From 'Nostoc azollae' 0708 (GTDB lineage: Bacteria > Cyanobacteriota > Cyanobacteriia > Cyanobacteriales > Nostocaceae), in assembly GCF_000196515.1 (NCBI RefSeq), contig NC_014248.1, positions 1,411,501 through 1,475,500 on the forward strand: a stretch of 64,000 nt of DNA, in the 5' to 3' direction. This document shows, in pieces, positions 32,054 to 42,602 of this stretch (within the stretch, counting starts at the first letter, position 1; every line of letters begins with the position of its first letter). The notes beneath the pieces were generated by a model. The model saw only the letters and a list, made by a program, of their open reading frames with translations. It was not told the origin of the DNA and did no database searches. A program made the position numbers and the translations under genes.

Positions 32054-32173
32054 TTACAAAGTCTTCTTTCTGTCATGATTTGGATTCTCTACAAATAGGC
32101 AGTAGCTAATATAGCCATTCGTAAGTCCCGTAAATAATAAGATACTCAGTCCAGCAATTAAACTAGCAATCAT
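32054..32173 (-). CDS. 39-residue predicted membrane peptide upstream of nifV
   Basis: ATG 32173 is preceded at good spacing by GAGGT. The product begins MIASLIAGLSILLFTGLTNG, one hydrophobic helix, followed by an aromatic/Cys patch (YISYCLFVENP) and a basic tail (NHDRKKTL). I do not recognise a family. It sits on the nif strand between the DUF2949 gene and nifV, 190 bp before the nifV start. A chance ORF is possible. Confidence 0.45.
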   Translation of the reverse strand: MIASLIAGLSILLFTGLTNGYISYCLFVENPNHDRKKTL

Positions 32174-32340
32174 AGTAGCAACCTCAACTTTCTAGGATAA
32201 TTGTTAGGTGGTATAAGCAATTTATATCTCACCAATAGTCGCTTCACATCTAAGTGGAGAAATTTTTACTGACATCTAAAACTAGATGAAGGACTTATTC
32301 CATAAGCATTTTGAATTTTGAATTTTGAATTCTTAATTGT

Positions 32341-32538
32341 TTAAGCGTGTTCTGCTAACCAATCAAAAATCTTTTCTAATTGTTCTAAATTAATGAAGCC
32401 ATACTGCCAAAGCAGCATAGGGATGGGTCCTTTATCTAATTCGCGGTGTCGCAAAGCAACAGCAATATCCGCTTTTGAAAGTTCCAGTTCATTATGCAAA
32501 AATTGAAGTAACTGTTTATCGCTGTTCCGGTGTACCAT
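32341..32538 (-). CDS. DUF2949-type small protein of the nif region
   Basis: 65 residues (MVHRNSDKQLLQFLHNELEL … MLLWQYGFINLEQLEKIFDW). The pattern fits the cyanobacterial DUF2949 family. In heterocystous cyanobacteria a small gene of this size lies between nifP and nifV. Function unknown. Intact. Confidence 0.75.
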   Translation of the reverse strand: MVHRNSDKQLLQFLHNELELSKADIAVALRHRELDKGPIPMLLWQYGFINLEQLEKIFDWLAEHA

Positions 32539-32865
32539 AATCTGACGTTGAAAATACCAAACTAGACAAAATTACAAAATGCTAACCCCAAGGATACTTA
32601 ATAGATTCACTCTGTTTAAGAGTGAAATATGTCAGAGAAGTCTGAGATTTAGCAGAGTGAGTGAAACCTAAGCTTAGGTTAATTCCTCACAATCGGCAAG
32701 CTCATTTGTGAGTGAACAATAACTTCGAGTTTTTCTGAGGATAAATCATGCTTGCATCATCGATTCTGCTCTCATATTGTCTTGGTTAGACATTTTTTTA
32801 GTTGGCAATAATCTTCATTAATGCCAATTTAAGATTGTGGATTTTGCATTTGAATTGAAGATGAT
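32539..32865. other. Spacer with a 16-bp palindrome
   Basis: It contains a perfect palindrome AACCTAAGCTTAGGTT at 32665-32680, a possible operator, and an inverted repeat TTCACTC/GAGTGAA at 32606-32626. No gene is seen. Confidence 0.5.
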
Positions 32866-33096
32866 TTAACTGTGACTCCAACAACCGTCTAACCATTCTA
32901 CCAACTCACAACGAGAAGCTAAAAATTGCATGACTGTACTGCGGACAAGAATTGCTTCTTGCAAACTATTGACTTGTACTCGCAAAGAACCATCTGGAGG
33001 ACAGGAACAAGTAATCATTAATTCTTGCAAACGGTGATAAATTTGCGATCTATCACTTAAAGGAATCTGCAAAACTTGTTCACCAAGTGATAACAT
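32866..33096 (-). CDS. Small conserved nif-region protein (Asr1405-like position)
   Basis: 76 residues (MLSLGEQVLQIPLSDRSQIY, then CSCPPDGSLRVQVN). It lies immediately downstream of nifP, where other heterocystous cyanobacteria also have a small ORF. A CxC is present near residue 30, but no family with known function is recognised. Intact, with ATG start. Confidence 0.7.
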   Translation of the reverse strand: MLSLGEQVLQIPLSDRSQIYHRLQELMITCSCPPDGSLRVQVNSLQEAILVRSTVMQFLASRCELVEWLDGCWSHS

Positions 33097-33156
33097 AATT
33101 CAACTATCTTCATCCTGGTGTTGGTTTTTTAGGGTTTGTAGTTCTTGTTAAAGCTT

Positions 33157-33834
33157 CTAAATTCGGGAAACTAAGGAACGAATTATTCCTGCTTCTACAT
33201 CAAGTAACTTGCCATGTTCTAGGGGAGAAAGAGGTTTGCTTTGTTTATGGGAAATAATGCGGCCAGGAATACCGACAACCGTAGAGTCTGGAGGAAGATC
33301 ACGTACCATAATTAAACCTATACCTATACGCACGTGATCGCTAATTTGAATATTTCCCAAAACCTTCGCACCGGCACCCACAACAACATTATTACCTAAA
33401 GTTGGATGACGTTTACCACTTTCTTTCCCAGTTCCACCCAGAGTTACACCTTGATAAATAAGTGCATAATCTCCCACAATGGCAGTTTCGCCAATTACAA
33501 CACCCATGCCATGATCGATAAATACACCTTTACCAATTTCCGCACCTGGCTCAATTTCAATCCCGGTTAAAAACCTTCCCAAGTGGGAAATTAAACGGGG
33601 AATAAAACCCACTTTACGGATGTGTAAGCAGTGCGCGAGACGATGTAAAGAAAGAGGATGAAATCCAGGGTAACAAAAGATAACCTCTAACCAACTACGT
33701 GCCGCTGGATCACACTCACAAATGATCTGGAAATCACTCATTAATGGCTCCAAAAAACCGCCAGGACCTTGATTTTGCCGCGAGTCTGTAATTGCAGTTT
33801 GGGTTTGGCTGGTACTGTCTAAAGACTGTTGCAT
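33157..33834 (-). CDS. nifP: NifP, serine O-acetyltransferase
   Basis: A CysE-type serine acetyltransferase that boosts cysteine (sulfur) supply for nitrogenase cluster assembly. Hexapeptide left-handed helix repeats and active-site segments are present: IDHGMGVVIGETAIVGD, YQGVTLGGTGKESGKRHPTL and VVGIPGRII. The start is uncertain: ATG 33834 retains an N-terminal extension; ATG 33741 (MSDFQIICECDPAARSW) has a better ribosome site (GGAG); an upstream TTG at 33903 is also open. First gene of the second nif block, behind the shared composite element. Confidence 0.85.
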   Translation of the reverse strand: MQQSLDSTSQTQTAITDSRQNQGPGGFLEPLMSDFQIICECDPAARSWLEVIFCYPGFHPLSLHRLAHCLHIRKVGFIPRLISHLGRFLTGIEIEPGAEIGKGVFIDHGMGVVIGETAIVGDYALIYQGVTLGGTGKESGKRHPTLGNNVVVGAGAKVLGNIQISDHVRIGIGLIMVRDLPPDSTVVGIPGRIISHKQSKPLSPLEHGKLLDVEAGIIRSLVSRI

Positions 33835-33944
33835 CGGTACTGTCTGGTTAAAAGACCCATGTTGTCTTCTTCTGCTTATATCAAGTGACGTGAAAGGAGA
33901 CAAAACAGCAGGTACCGATTGGATCTATTGAATTTATTACCATT

Positions 33945-34068
33945 GTACTCAATAGGTTTAAACCCCTATCTTACAGAAGTTTACATTTTTTGTTGGGGTA
34001 GGGGTACTAGTTTTTTATCACAGGGGTACTAGTATTTTTGGGGTAGGGTTTGAGATTTTTTGTACTCA
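33945..34068 (-). promoter_or_regulatory. Composite nif element upstream of nifP
   Basis: GTACTCA at 33945-33951 and 34062-34068 bound a block with two GGGGTACTAG copies (34001-34010 and 34023-34032), GGGGTAGGG and a T-rich AAACCCC arm. On the coding strand the order is TTGAGTACAAA, AACCC, AAATACTAGTACCCC, ACTAGTACCCC, CTACCCC, GGGGTTT, TTGAGTACAA, matching the block upstream of nifB. It lies about 110 bp from ATG 33834. The likely role is activation of nif genes. Confidence 0.7.
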
Positions 34069-34376
34069 AGATAAATCTATTTGCTGATGAGACTTTCAGC
34101 AATTTAAGCAAGATATTTTGAGATATATTAAGTTGTACTCTTATGCTCAGAAACGTCACCTTTATAACAGGAAATATTTATTTTATGTATTTCCTGCTAC
34201 TATTATTAGTCTAGAGTTTTGGTAGCCAAAAACCAGATTTCTTTATTTTGTTTTAGGATTTGTTTGCTGTATGTGGGAATACAAAATAAAAATACGGAGA
34301 GTAAAAGTTTGGAAATTATAGAGTTTATCTAGGTACTTATGGTATAATCTAAAAAATCATGGAAACCATAAGACTT
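34069..34376. other. Spacer beyond the nifP element
   Basis: No gene is seen. One further GTACTC occurs near 34135. Confidence 0.4.
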
Positions 34377-34460
34377 ATGCTAAAAACAGTCGAAGGGATT
34401 TATCGAGACAGACAGATTGAATTTACCGAATTTCCCAAAGATGTGAACAATAGATAACAT
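34377..34460 (+). pseudogene. Short antitoxin-like fragment
   Basis: ATG 34377 gives MLKTVEGIYRDRQIEFTEFP KDVNNR (split by a space) and a stop after 26 residues. This resembles the N-terminus of small cyanobacterial antitoxin-like proteins; the C-terminal part is absent. It directly precedes the Uma2 pseudogene. Confidence 0.4.
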
Positions 34461-34483
34461 TTTTTTCGTACTGCTGAGGCAAG

Positions 34484-35308
34484 TATGCAATCTCCTACCC
34501 TCACCAACCCATTAGACGATTTTCTTCAGCAACCCAATATTGAAGCCTCTCCTGCTTGGGAGTTGATGGGGCGACAAAGAACCTAAAGAGCTTCCTTCAT
34601 AAGGTTTATAGCCTTTCGACCCTACTGATAAAATGTCCACGTATTGCGAATAAAACTGATGAGTTGTTCCATTAACAAGACCATTCTCTTCGTATCTTCA
34701 AGGTTTATGCTGACATAGCTGCCTCATAACTGCACAGTTAATTGTCAATAAGCACCGTTCTTCTATCAATCTTTTCAAGGGTTCTATCACGTAAAACCTT
34801 TCTCCTGTGATGGTTTAACCTTCGTTTTCGCCCCCTCAAGGGACGGTGTTTATCCAGGGACAAGCCCAGCAAAAACCCATGCCAACGCTGTTTCATTCCC
34901 GCCTCCAAGGTAAATTTGTTAACACCATCAATAGCTAAACTGCCGCCTACGAACCTATGCAAGAACTCCAGTGTATCGTACCTCCCATGTCTCCCGTACC
35001 TGATATTGCTGTTGTTAAGAGCGAGCGTTTTTCTGATGAAGATGGACTGCTACAAGGTTTCACCGGACTGGTTAATTGAAATTCGCTCCCCCGACCAAAG
35101 CACCTTAGATATACAACACAAAATCCTGCACTGCTTGAGTAAAGGAACAGAGCTTGCTAGGATCATTGATAATCAGCAAAAGCAAATCTGGGTTTGGAAA
35201 AATCAAGAGTTACTATTCGTTTATGCCGATAATGATAGAATCCCCACCCTTGACAACATCTCAGAATTGACTGTCGCAACCGTGATGGCAATGACTCAGC
35301 AACGATAA
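34484..35308 (+). pseudogene. Uma2-family nuclease-like gene split by a ~270-bp insert
   Basis: The first block starts at ATG 34484 (MQSPTLTNPLDDFLQQPNIE, then SPAWEL) and breaks off near 34580. The family sequence resumes near 34858 (AQQKPMPTLFHSRLQGKLV) and later SPDWLIEIRSPDQSTLDIQ with one frameshift near 35045, ending at 35308. The inserted ~275 bp is not a recognised gene; GACAA occurs on both sides and may be a target duplication. It is dead as written. Confidence 0.7.
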
Positions 35309-35560
35309 TTTATTAACAGATTTATTAACAAGTGCGCTCGCTTCCACTTCACCCAGAGGAAACGCATCTAAATTTTATGCTTATCTGGCTCCATTGTAAT
35401 AATATCTTGATAACTCATCTTATTTAAGATCTCTAACTATATAGCATTTTAACATCTTTTTCTACAGGTTCAAGATATAATAACTCTATAGTCAGTACAA
35501 CGTGTTATGCTTTGCGATAAAGCCCCATAGTCTCAAAGTCAGAAATATTCCACAAGTAAA

Positions 35561-35914
35561 TTATTTTGTCCTAGCAAATCTAATCTGAGTTTCAGTAACT
35601 ACGACAGAACTATCTAGTAATTGTTCGATATACTGCTCCAATACCTGCTATAAAACGTAGATTTTATTGGCAGAACGTTCATTTTCCAAACGCAGAAGAA
35701 TCACAACCCGATATGGGTGGTGATCCCTATAAACTTTCTCGCCAAAATCTTTCTCGCTACTAATTAAAATCCAATTTTCATCAAAAGCCTTTTGAATAAT
35801 TGTATCATCATGTGTTCCCCGTGCTTGTTCATAAACTGAGAAAACTTCATGACCTTGTTCACCTAACTAAGGAGCGACAGCCGCACCTGTATTTTCACTT
35901 ACTAAAAATCCCAT
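35561..35914 (-). pseudogene. DUF5615 PIN-like toxin, two nonsense mutations
   Basis: 118 codons in a single frame: MGFLVSENTGAAVAP, stop, LGEQGHEVFSVYEQARGTHD, then WILISSEKDFGEKVY, HPYRVVILLRLENERS. The Asp-rich PIN-like core is visible. Stops occur at codon 16 (35869-35867) and later after NKIYVL. No frameshift is present, so this is an early stage of decay. ATG 35914 follows the DUF433 stop directly. It is the toxin half of a VapC-like pair. Confidence 0.75.
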
Positions 35915-36163
35915 CTAGGCAATCTCCGCAGTCAAAGGCATAAAACTTGTGCCTTCTAGAGAGCGAGATGCAAATAATAAACAAGCCCGAATATCTGCTT
36001 CTACTAAACCTTCATATTCTTCCAGGATCTCTGTTACTGTCGCGCTGTGTGCAAGAAGAGTAAGAACATACTCGACTGTTAAGCGTGTGCCTTTAATTGT
36101 CGGTTTTCCAACCATTACTTTCGGATTTGTAGTAATACGGTTCAGGAGTTTTTTTCCTATCAT
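35915..36163 (-). CDS. DUF433 antitoxin-like protein
   Basis: 82 residues. DUF433 signature: ITTNPKVMVGKPTIKGTRL followed by VEYVLTLLAHSATVTEILEE, a helix-turn-helix-like domain. It is normally paired with a DUF5615 PIN-like toxin, which here is the directly adjacent pseudogene. The antitoxin is intact, the toxin is not. It may autoregulate its own operon. Confidence 0.8.
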   Translation of the reverse strand: MIGKKLLNRITTNPKVMVGKPTIKGTRLTVEYVLTLLAHSATVTEILEEYEGLVEADIRACLLFASRSLEGTSFMPLTAEIA

Positions 36164-36280
36164 ATATTCTCAATTGGTAAATAGTAGGACAGTTACAGTT
36201 AAGACAATGACATTTAGGATTATTGTAGCAAAGTTAAAATTCATGCTGATAATAATCATTATATTTACAGATCTATCCCT

Positions 36281-38345
36281 CTACCAAATAAAAACTAACT
36301 GCTTCCATTCTTCTATATCTAAATAATCATTAACAAACCCTTTCCTTAAGACTTTATGGGTAATAAACTGATCATATTTCTGCAATTCTGGTGCTTCTGG
36401 ATGACTAACTAAATTTTCTGTGGTAGTTCTTTGCTCAAATAACGAAGCAATTTCAGGATAAACAGAGTTAAATTTATCCTTACCTAATTTCAAAGTCAAA
36501 TAATAGCGATTTGTTCCACAAATACTGCTAATTCCCAAAGATTCCCGACAAAAGGAGTTAAGTAATCTTTCTAAAGTCCGATAAGCCACAGTACCCATCC
36601 ACAGAAAAATGCAGCATTTATTTTTTCTAATTGTAGAATATTCTGTTTATATAATCCTGCTGATCGTATTAATTTTCTAACTTCCTGCAAACAAAATTCA
36701 GCATTATTTTGTAAATAACTATATTCTGTATCTTCTAATAAAACTTGCCGCATTTTTTGTAAAATCCTACTGTGAATATTACCGCTACTACCACGCCAAT
36801 AAGTACTAGCTTTACCCTCAACTTGCTTAACAAAAATAGCCTTATTTTTGAAATCAACTTCTAAAACTTCCCAAATTCTTCCCACTAAAGCAAATTTATT
36901 ACCTACATACAGAGGAACAACAATACTACGAATTCCTGTTCCACCTTGCTTGACTACATAATCTTGAGTATCAGCAAAGACGGCATCAAATTGAGATCTA
37001 TTAACTACTTTTTCACCAGCTAAACCAATAACTAATTTACCTTGTTCAGTTTTTTGAATATGATTAATATTAATTAAATAGTTTAACAGTTGTAATCACT
37101 TCAAGAAATATTAATAAATGGTGATAAGCTATTTCTTAAGCGAAAGCAGCAGGAGAAAGCGTCCCCGTTGCGTCTAAAATACTCATTATTTGATGAGAAA
37201 GCAAACTTAAAGTATATTTGATTAGCTGAATTAGTTCAATCCAAGGTTCGTCTAAATAAAGTTGAATAGTAGAAATATACTGCAAAAATTTCCAGGGCAT
37301 TTGTTGTGGTAATGAAGTTTCTGCTAATGGTTTTTCTCCTGCACAAATAAAATGCATATGCGCAGACTCTCCTCTTCTGCCACTTCTTCCCAATCTTTAT
37401 AAAAAACTAGCAACATATAAAGGCGATTCAAACTGAATAAGTCTTTCTAAATAACCAATATCTATACCTAATTCTAGAGTTAAAGTTGCAGAAGTTACAG
37501 CCGGAGTATTAGGTTCAGCCATGGGATTTTCAGCAGGTTGTCTGTCTTCAGCTGGCAGAAATACTACCGTGATGGACATGATATATATCTGTAAATCCTT
37601 CTGGTTTGGCGATTTGACGCAAAGAAGAAATAATAGATTCTGTTTGGCTGCAGTAGTTAGCAAATATTAGACCTTTGCGAGATTTAGTAATGTTAAAAAT
37701 ATATTTATCATAATCTGATTTTTCCGAGCCTTTCTCTATATAGAAATGTTCTACAGCCAGTTTAATTTGCTGATTTACAGATTCAATCTTTGGTGTATTT
37801 ACTGGCTTTCATGTTCCTGAACTTCAGCATTTTTCAGCGATTGCGTAATCACCGATAGTTGCGGATAAACCAATGGGTCGAGGTTGGGTTCTGGTTAATT
37901 TTGCCAAACGTTATAATTGACAAATAATTTGACAACCTCTTTCTGAACCCATAAAGGTGTTAATCTTATCAAAAAGGACAAAATGTAAATCACCAAATAA
38001 TTTTATTAATTCCTGATGTTTATGTTTGTTAATTAATAACCTTTCTAGAGGTTCTGGTCTAATCTGCAGAATACCTTGGGGATTTTTTAAGAGTTTGTTG
38101 TTGTGATTTTGAGGAACATCACCATGGCAAGAATATACAGGTATATCTGCGGTTTTTAATAAATCACTGAGCCGTGCAAATTGGTAATTAATGAAAGCTT
38201 TGATAGCACTAATATACAATATCCCGATTCTGGTAGCAGGGGTTTTTTATAATAACATTAAAACTGGTAGAGATGCAGCTTCTGTTTTCCCACAGGGGTG
38301 GCCGCAGTAACTAGTAAATGATCAAGGGTATTTAACATAACTCTA
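36281..38345 (-). pseudogene. Lhr-type DEAD/DEAH helicase, multiply broken
   Basis: Minus-strand blocks assemble into a large superfamily-2 helicase. They are: LLVTAATPVGK (Walker A, degraded), SDLLKTADIPVYSCHGD, DLHFVLFDKINTFMGSERG (motif II, DEIH changed to DKIN), SATLTLELGIDIGYLERLIQ, GRSGRRGESAHMHF (motif VI), and a C-terminal domain (GRIWEVLEVDFKNKAIFV, GTVAYRTLERLLNSFCRE). Many frameshifts and stops occur. The N-terminus is cut by the IS4-like element at 38.37 kb. It was probably adjacent to the BrxD-like ATPase (43.2-44.5 kb) before the mobile elements arrived. Confidence 0.75.
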
Positions 38346-38371
38346 TAACCAGCAAGATGTACTGATACAGT

Positions 38372-40422
38372 AATTACGCATTGACAAAGTAGCAAAATAC
38401 TGTAGTGATAAAAAATGTCATCTACTTAGCAGGTATGGGAGAATTAGAGAAATAACCAAGCCTTCTACAGCAGAATGCAATCTGGAATATTACACTCTGT
38501 TGTTGCTATCAGAACCAAAGCATGGAGGATGTTGTAGATTGGCAGAGATATTGGAAAACGTTTCACACTGTCATATGAAAAGATTATTGCTCAGAGAGAA
38601 GATAGGAAGCGAAAGATTTATTCGATACAGTAAAGAAAATCATAAATATAATAATAGGAGGGATTTTAAGTGTAGATGACACAGTAGTATAAAAAATGTA
38701 TAGTGAGCCAAAAACTGGAGAATTAATCAGTTATTTTAGGTCTGGGAAATCTCATAAGAGATGATTTATGAAGTAAATGTTTAGGAGACAAGAGGAAGTA
38801 GTATAATTCCAGTCATAAGAGCATATATAGACCCTTCCCTCATTTGTGTTAAACGCTCATAATCCTTGCTTAGACGATGATATTGGTTAAACCACCCAAA
38901 TGTTCTTTCTACTACCCAGGGTTGTGGTAAAACTTTAAATTCTTGCTCAGTAGGTCCTATGACTTCAACATGAGCTTGAATCAGGAACCAAACTACAAGT
39001 GCAAATTTATCACCGTCATAACCGGAATCAACCCATAAAACTTGGACTTTTTCCAATAATTCTGTGGGTTTATCTAGCAGTTCCATTAGTGCATAGGCAG
39101 CAAGTATTCATTCTGGGGCATTCGCTTCACTAACAACAACTTTCAACACAAGTCCCAGGCTATCAACCAACTAAAGTCTGCCTCTTTCTTCCTTTTACCT
39201 TTTTATATCCCTCAAAACTATACACATCCCCTTTTTTTGGTCAGTGTTGACCAACTGACTGTCTGCGGCGAGCGCGGTAGGTTGTGTTCATTTACCTAAT
39301 TCCGAGCGAACTTGACCACCCAATGTATGGTTGAATTTTTCCCAAACCCCCTGGCCCTGCCATTTCCTGTAATAGCTATATACCGTTGACCTTGGCGGGA
39401 AATCACCTGGAAGCATATTCCATTGACATCCAGTTTTCAAATGAAAATAGATGGCATTACATATTTCACCCATATCTGTTGTGGGTAGATGCCCTCCTTC
39501 TTTGGCTGGTGGAATCAATGGGGCCAGGATTTCCCACTCCATATCAGTTAAGTCTGTGGGGTAAAACTTTCGTTCTATGAGTAGCTATGTAAATACACTA
39601 CATGTTATGTATTCTATCCTTCCAACATCCCTTTTCTACTCCCCTTTACATTTACTTTATCAATAGCCTCTTATAGCATCAAAGGAATAGATTTAATCAC
39701 ACTGTACTACAGTGATGTATATGAAAATTCAGTACGAATAAGTTACATAATATACGACAAAAAGGAGGGAAAGACGAAGAACAATTATTTTCAGGAAATG
39801 CTCAAGGAAGTGATTGATTGGAGTGTAAAACCAAGAATAGTTACAGGAGACAGTTGATATTCAGGGGTAGAAAGCTGAAAATTTTTAAAAAGCCAGAAAT
39901 TGGGTTTTATATTTGGGATTGAGAAAAATAGAACCGTATCAAATAAACTGGAAAATTATTGTCTATTAAGGAGTTTAGAAATTCTCGATGAAGGTTTGAT
40001 AAATCATTTGAGAGCATTTGGATTGATCAAACTGTTTAGACAAGACTTCAAAAAAAAGACTCTAGAGACTATATAGTGTATCTACCAGATCAAGAAGCTC
40101 TCAATGAAATCAACAAAAGTGAATTTGTGAAAATTCATGATACTCATTGGGGGATTGAAAGTTTTCATAGAGCCATCAAACAAGTATGTGGAACTTGTCG
40201 ATTTATGGTTAGAGATACCTAAGGAATTAAAACACAGATATTTTGTTCACTTCAAGCATTTGTTTGTTTAGAAAAAATGCGCTCTGAAAAGATAATTTCT
40301 AATTGGTATGAATTGCAAAGGAACTTATTCACTTTAGTTGTGCGCGACTACATTGTGGAAAGTCTTACCAGTGCTGGTACTGCTTAATACCCATGAATGC
40401 GTTTTTCTGTCAATGCGTAACT
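38372..40422 (+). mobile_element. IS4-like element interrupted by an IS5-like element
   Basis: The outer ends share TTACGCATTGACA inverted (38375 on the left, near 40420 on the right). The plus-strand transposase reads YLAGMGELEK, ILSVDDTVV, MYSEPKTGELISYFRSGKSH, is cut at about 38756, and resumes near 39674 with SIKGIDLITLYYSDV, then FIFGIEKNRTVSN, FVKIHDTHWGIESFHRAIKQ (the conserved Glu region) and LFTLVVRDYIVESL. Stops also occur outside the insert. About 1.14 kb without the insert. Exact family not certain. Confidence 0.7.
38757..39671 (-). mobile_element. IS5-family element nested inside the IS4-like element
   Basis: About 915 bp with inverted ends AGAGATGATTTATGAAGTAA (left) and AGAGGCTATTGATAAAGTAA (right, read inward). 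The minus strand encodes the IS5 N-terminal part at 39542-39288 (MEWEILAPLIPPAKEGG, GCQWNMLPGDFPPRSTVYSY) and the C-terminal part at 39086-38781 (VLWVDSGYDGDKF, WVVERTFGWFNQYHRL), with a gap and frame changes between. TA flanks both sides; the exact target duplication could not be settled. Confidence 0.75.
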
Positions 40423-40515
40423 CCTATGGTCTTAGTTATGTCCAATTGTGAAGATAAATGAACTATTCGACAAATGGTTCAAGTCTAGAGAATGTGCTGT
40501 TACTAATAGAGCCCA

Positions 40516-42602
40516 CCTTCCGCACCCTAACTGTCACAAATAGTAGTACACAATAACTAAAGCTTCTACAAGGAAGAAAAGGGTTAATAAGAACAAGTAT
40601 CATGAAAATGGTAATAGATTGAGACAATAAAGTTTTGTAAAGAAAATAAAAGAAAAGAAAATTTAATGATTTAAAAATCAAATTAGAACAGAAGAAGAAA
40701 TGATTTAATCACAACAGGAGTTGTGGATAATTCTGTTGTGAAATCAAAGCTTCAGAAAATGGAAATTCAAAACCTAGACCATTTAGGCATAGTAGAAGGA
40801 ATAATAGACGCCATAGGAGTAGTAGAAATAATCCTTGAAATTGGAGAGAAAGTAAGTCCGGGTCATGTAGTAAAACCCATGATAATCAACGGGTTAGGAT
40901 TTGTATAAAAACCCTTATATATGTTTCTCCAAGATTTTGAAACAATCCCCTGTGAGTATCTAATAGGACCAGGAGTAACACCAGAATATCTCAAGGATGA
41001 TAAACTGGGGAGAGTCATGGATAAACTATTTATAAAAGGATTGGATAGAATATTTTTTATTGTCGCCTTAAAAGCAGCCCAAGAATTTGGATTATCCCTA
41101 TGAGCAGGGCATCTAGACTCATCATAAATGGACGTACATGGATGGGCAATATAATACCAGCTTACCAGAAGTAATATTTGAGAGTCAAAAAGTAGGAAAT
41201 AATCAAGAACTAGAAGAATTAGCAGTAAAATCACCAAAAGAAATAACCATCACCTACGGTTATTCTGGTGACCATAGACCGGAGTTAAAATAGTTCATCA
41301 TAGAAATGATATGTTCAGGAGATGGAGACATACCAATATACATTTTTAAAACTAGCATCGGGACACCAAGCAGATTCATCATGCTTTGGTAAAATAGCAG
41401 TAGAGTACCAAAAACAATTAAAAGTTAACAGTCTCATAGTAGCAGACTGGGCCTTATATACAGAATCAAATCTGAAAATGATGTCAGATTTAAGCTGGTT
41501 ATCTCCAGTGCCGTTAAGCGTAGAATCAGCACAATGATTAATATTAACATTACCAGAACCACAATTTGTTGATAGTAACTTACCCGGATATAAACTAGCT
41601 TCAAAAACAGTAAATTATCCAGGAATAGAACAAAGATGGTTAGTAGTGCAAAATCAAGAAAGAAGAGAATCAAACCTGGGTAAACTCTCACAAGAAATTA
41701 CCAAGGCACAATCAAAAGCTGTGCAAGATCTGAAAAAGTTATCACCAGAAAAATTTGCTTGTTAAGCTGATGCTATCAAGGGGTTATTTAAACTATTCAA
41801 ACAATTCAAATATCACCAAATTAACCAGAGTAAAGTTACTCAAATCAAATCTAAGAAAAAAGATAGTTCAGGAGAGATATCCTCTGAAATATCAGCTACA
41901 TTCTCCCAGAATGAAAGTAAAATTAATACAGAATTTCTGAGGGCAGGGCGTTTATTTTTCGCAGACAGTATTTTCCTAAAAAGTCCGGAGAGAATAGAGT
42001 CCCTGGGAATGATTATGGGTTTATGTCTGCTGGTTTATACTTTAGGGTAACGACAAGTTAGAACCCCTTTGAGAGAGTCTAAATCAACAGTAAAAAATCA
42101 ATTGGGTAAACCAACTAACCGCCCCACTTTACGCTGGATTTTTCCATGCTTTCAGTCTATTTATTTAGTTACACTTAACCAATAAAAACACATCTGTTAC
42201 TGGAGTCAAGATAGAGATTTTATTGTGAATCTTTTAGCATATCATTGTTTTCCCTACTCTCAATCAGTTACCTAATTTTTCTCTCTATTAATTTAATTTC
42301 TATCAGAGAATAATCTAATCTCTTTGATTTATAGCTCTATTTTACTATGTCCATAATTTCTTTTTTTACTTCGATTTATTAGTCTAAGTTATGATTCATC
42401 TGTTGAATATCTTCATTTATCTGTTGACTCCTGTGGGCAGTATTCTTTCTTATTGCTTCTTATTGAGAATAGGTTTTAATGCTATTTTTGGTGCTTTACT
42501 GTTTCTCCAATGCCTTTTTTCACTGCGTATGTTTGTTTTTATACTCCCTTGGATTTCTCCTCTCCATAATTTCTCTCTATGGCACTTTAGGCTGCGGAAT
42601 GT
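40516..42602 (+). mobile_element. IS1634-family element, transposase pseudogene
   Basis: The transposase starts at ATG 40759 (MEIQNLDHLGIVEGIIDAIG), the DUF4277 start of IS1634 transposases. It continues in several frames (PLYMFLQDFETIPCEYLIG; EVIFESQKVGNNQELEELAV; ADWALYTESNLKMMSDLSWL; ESMIMGLCLLVYTLG-like near 42020) to about 42275, with many stops and a deletion. The ends carry CTTCCGCACCCTAA on the left and, read inward from the right, ACATTCCGCAGCCTAA. A second copy's end lies at 63.89 kb. Confidence 0.8.
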
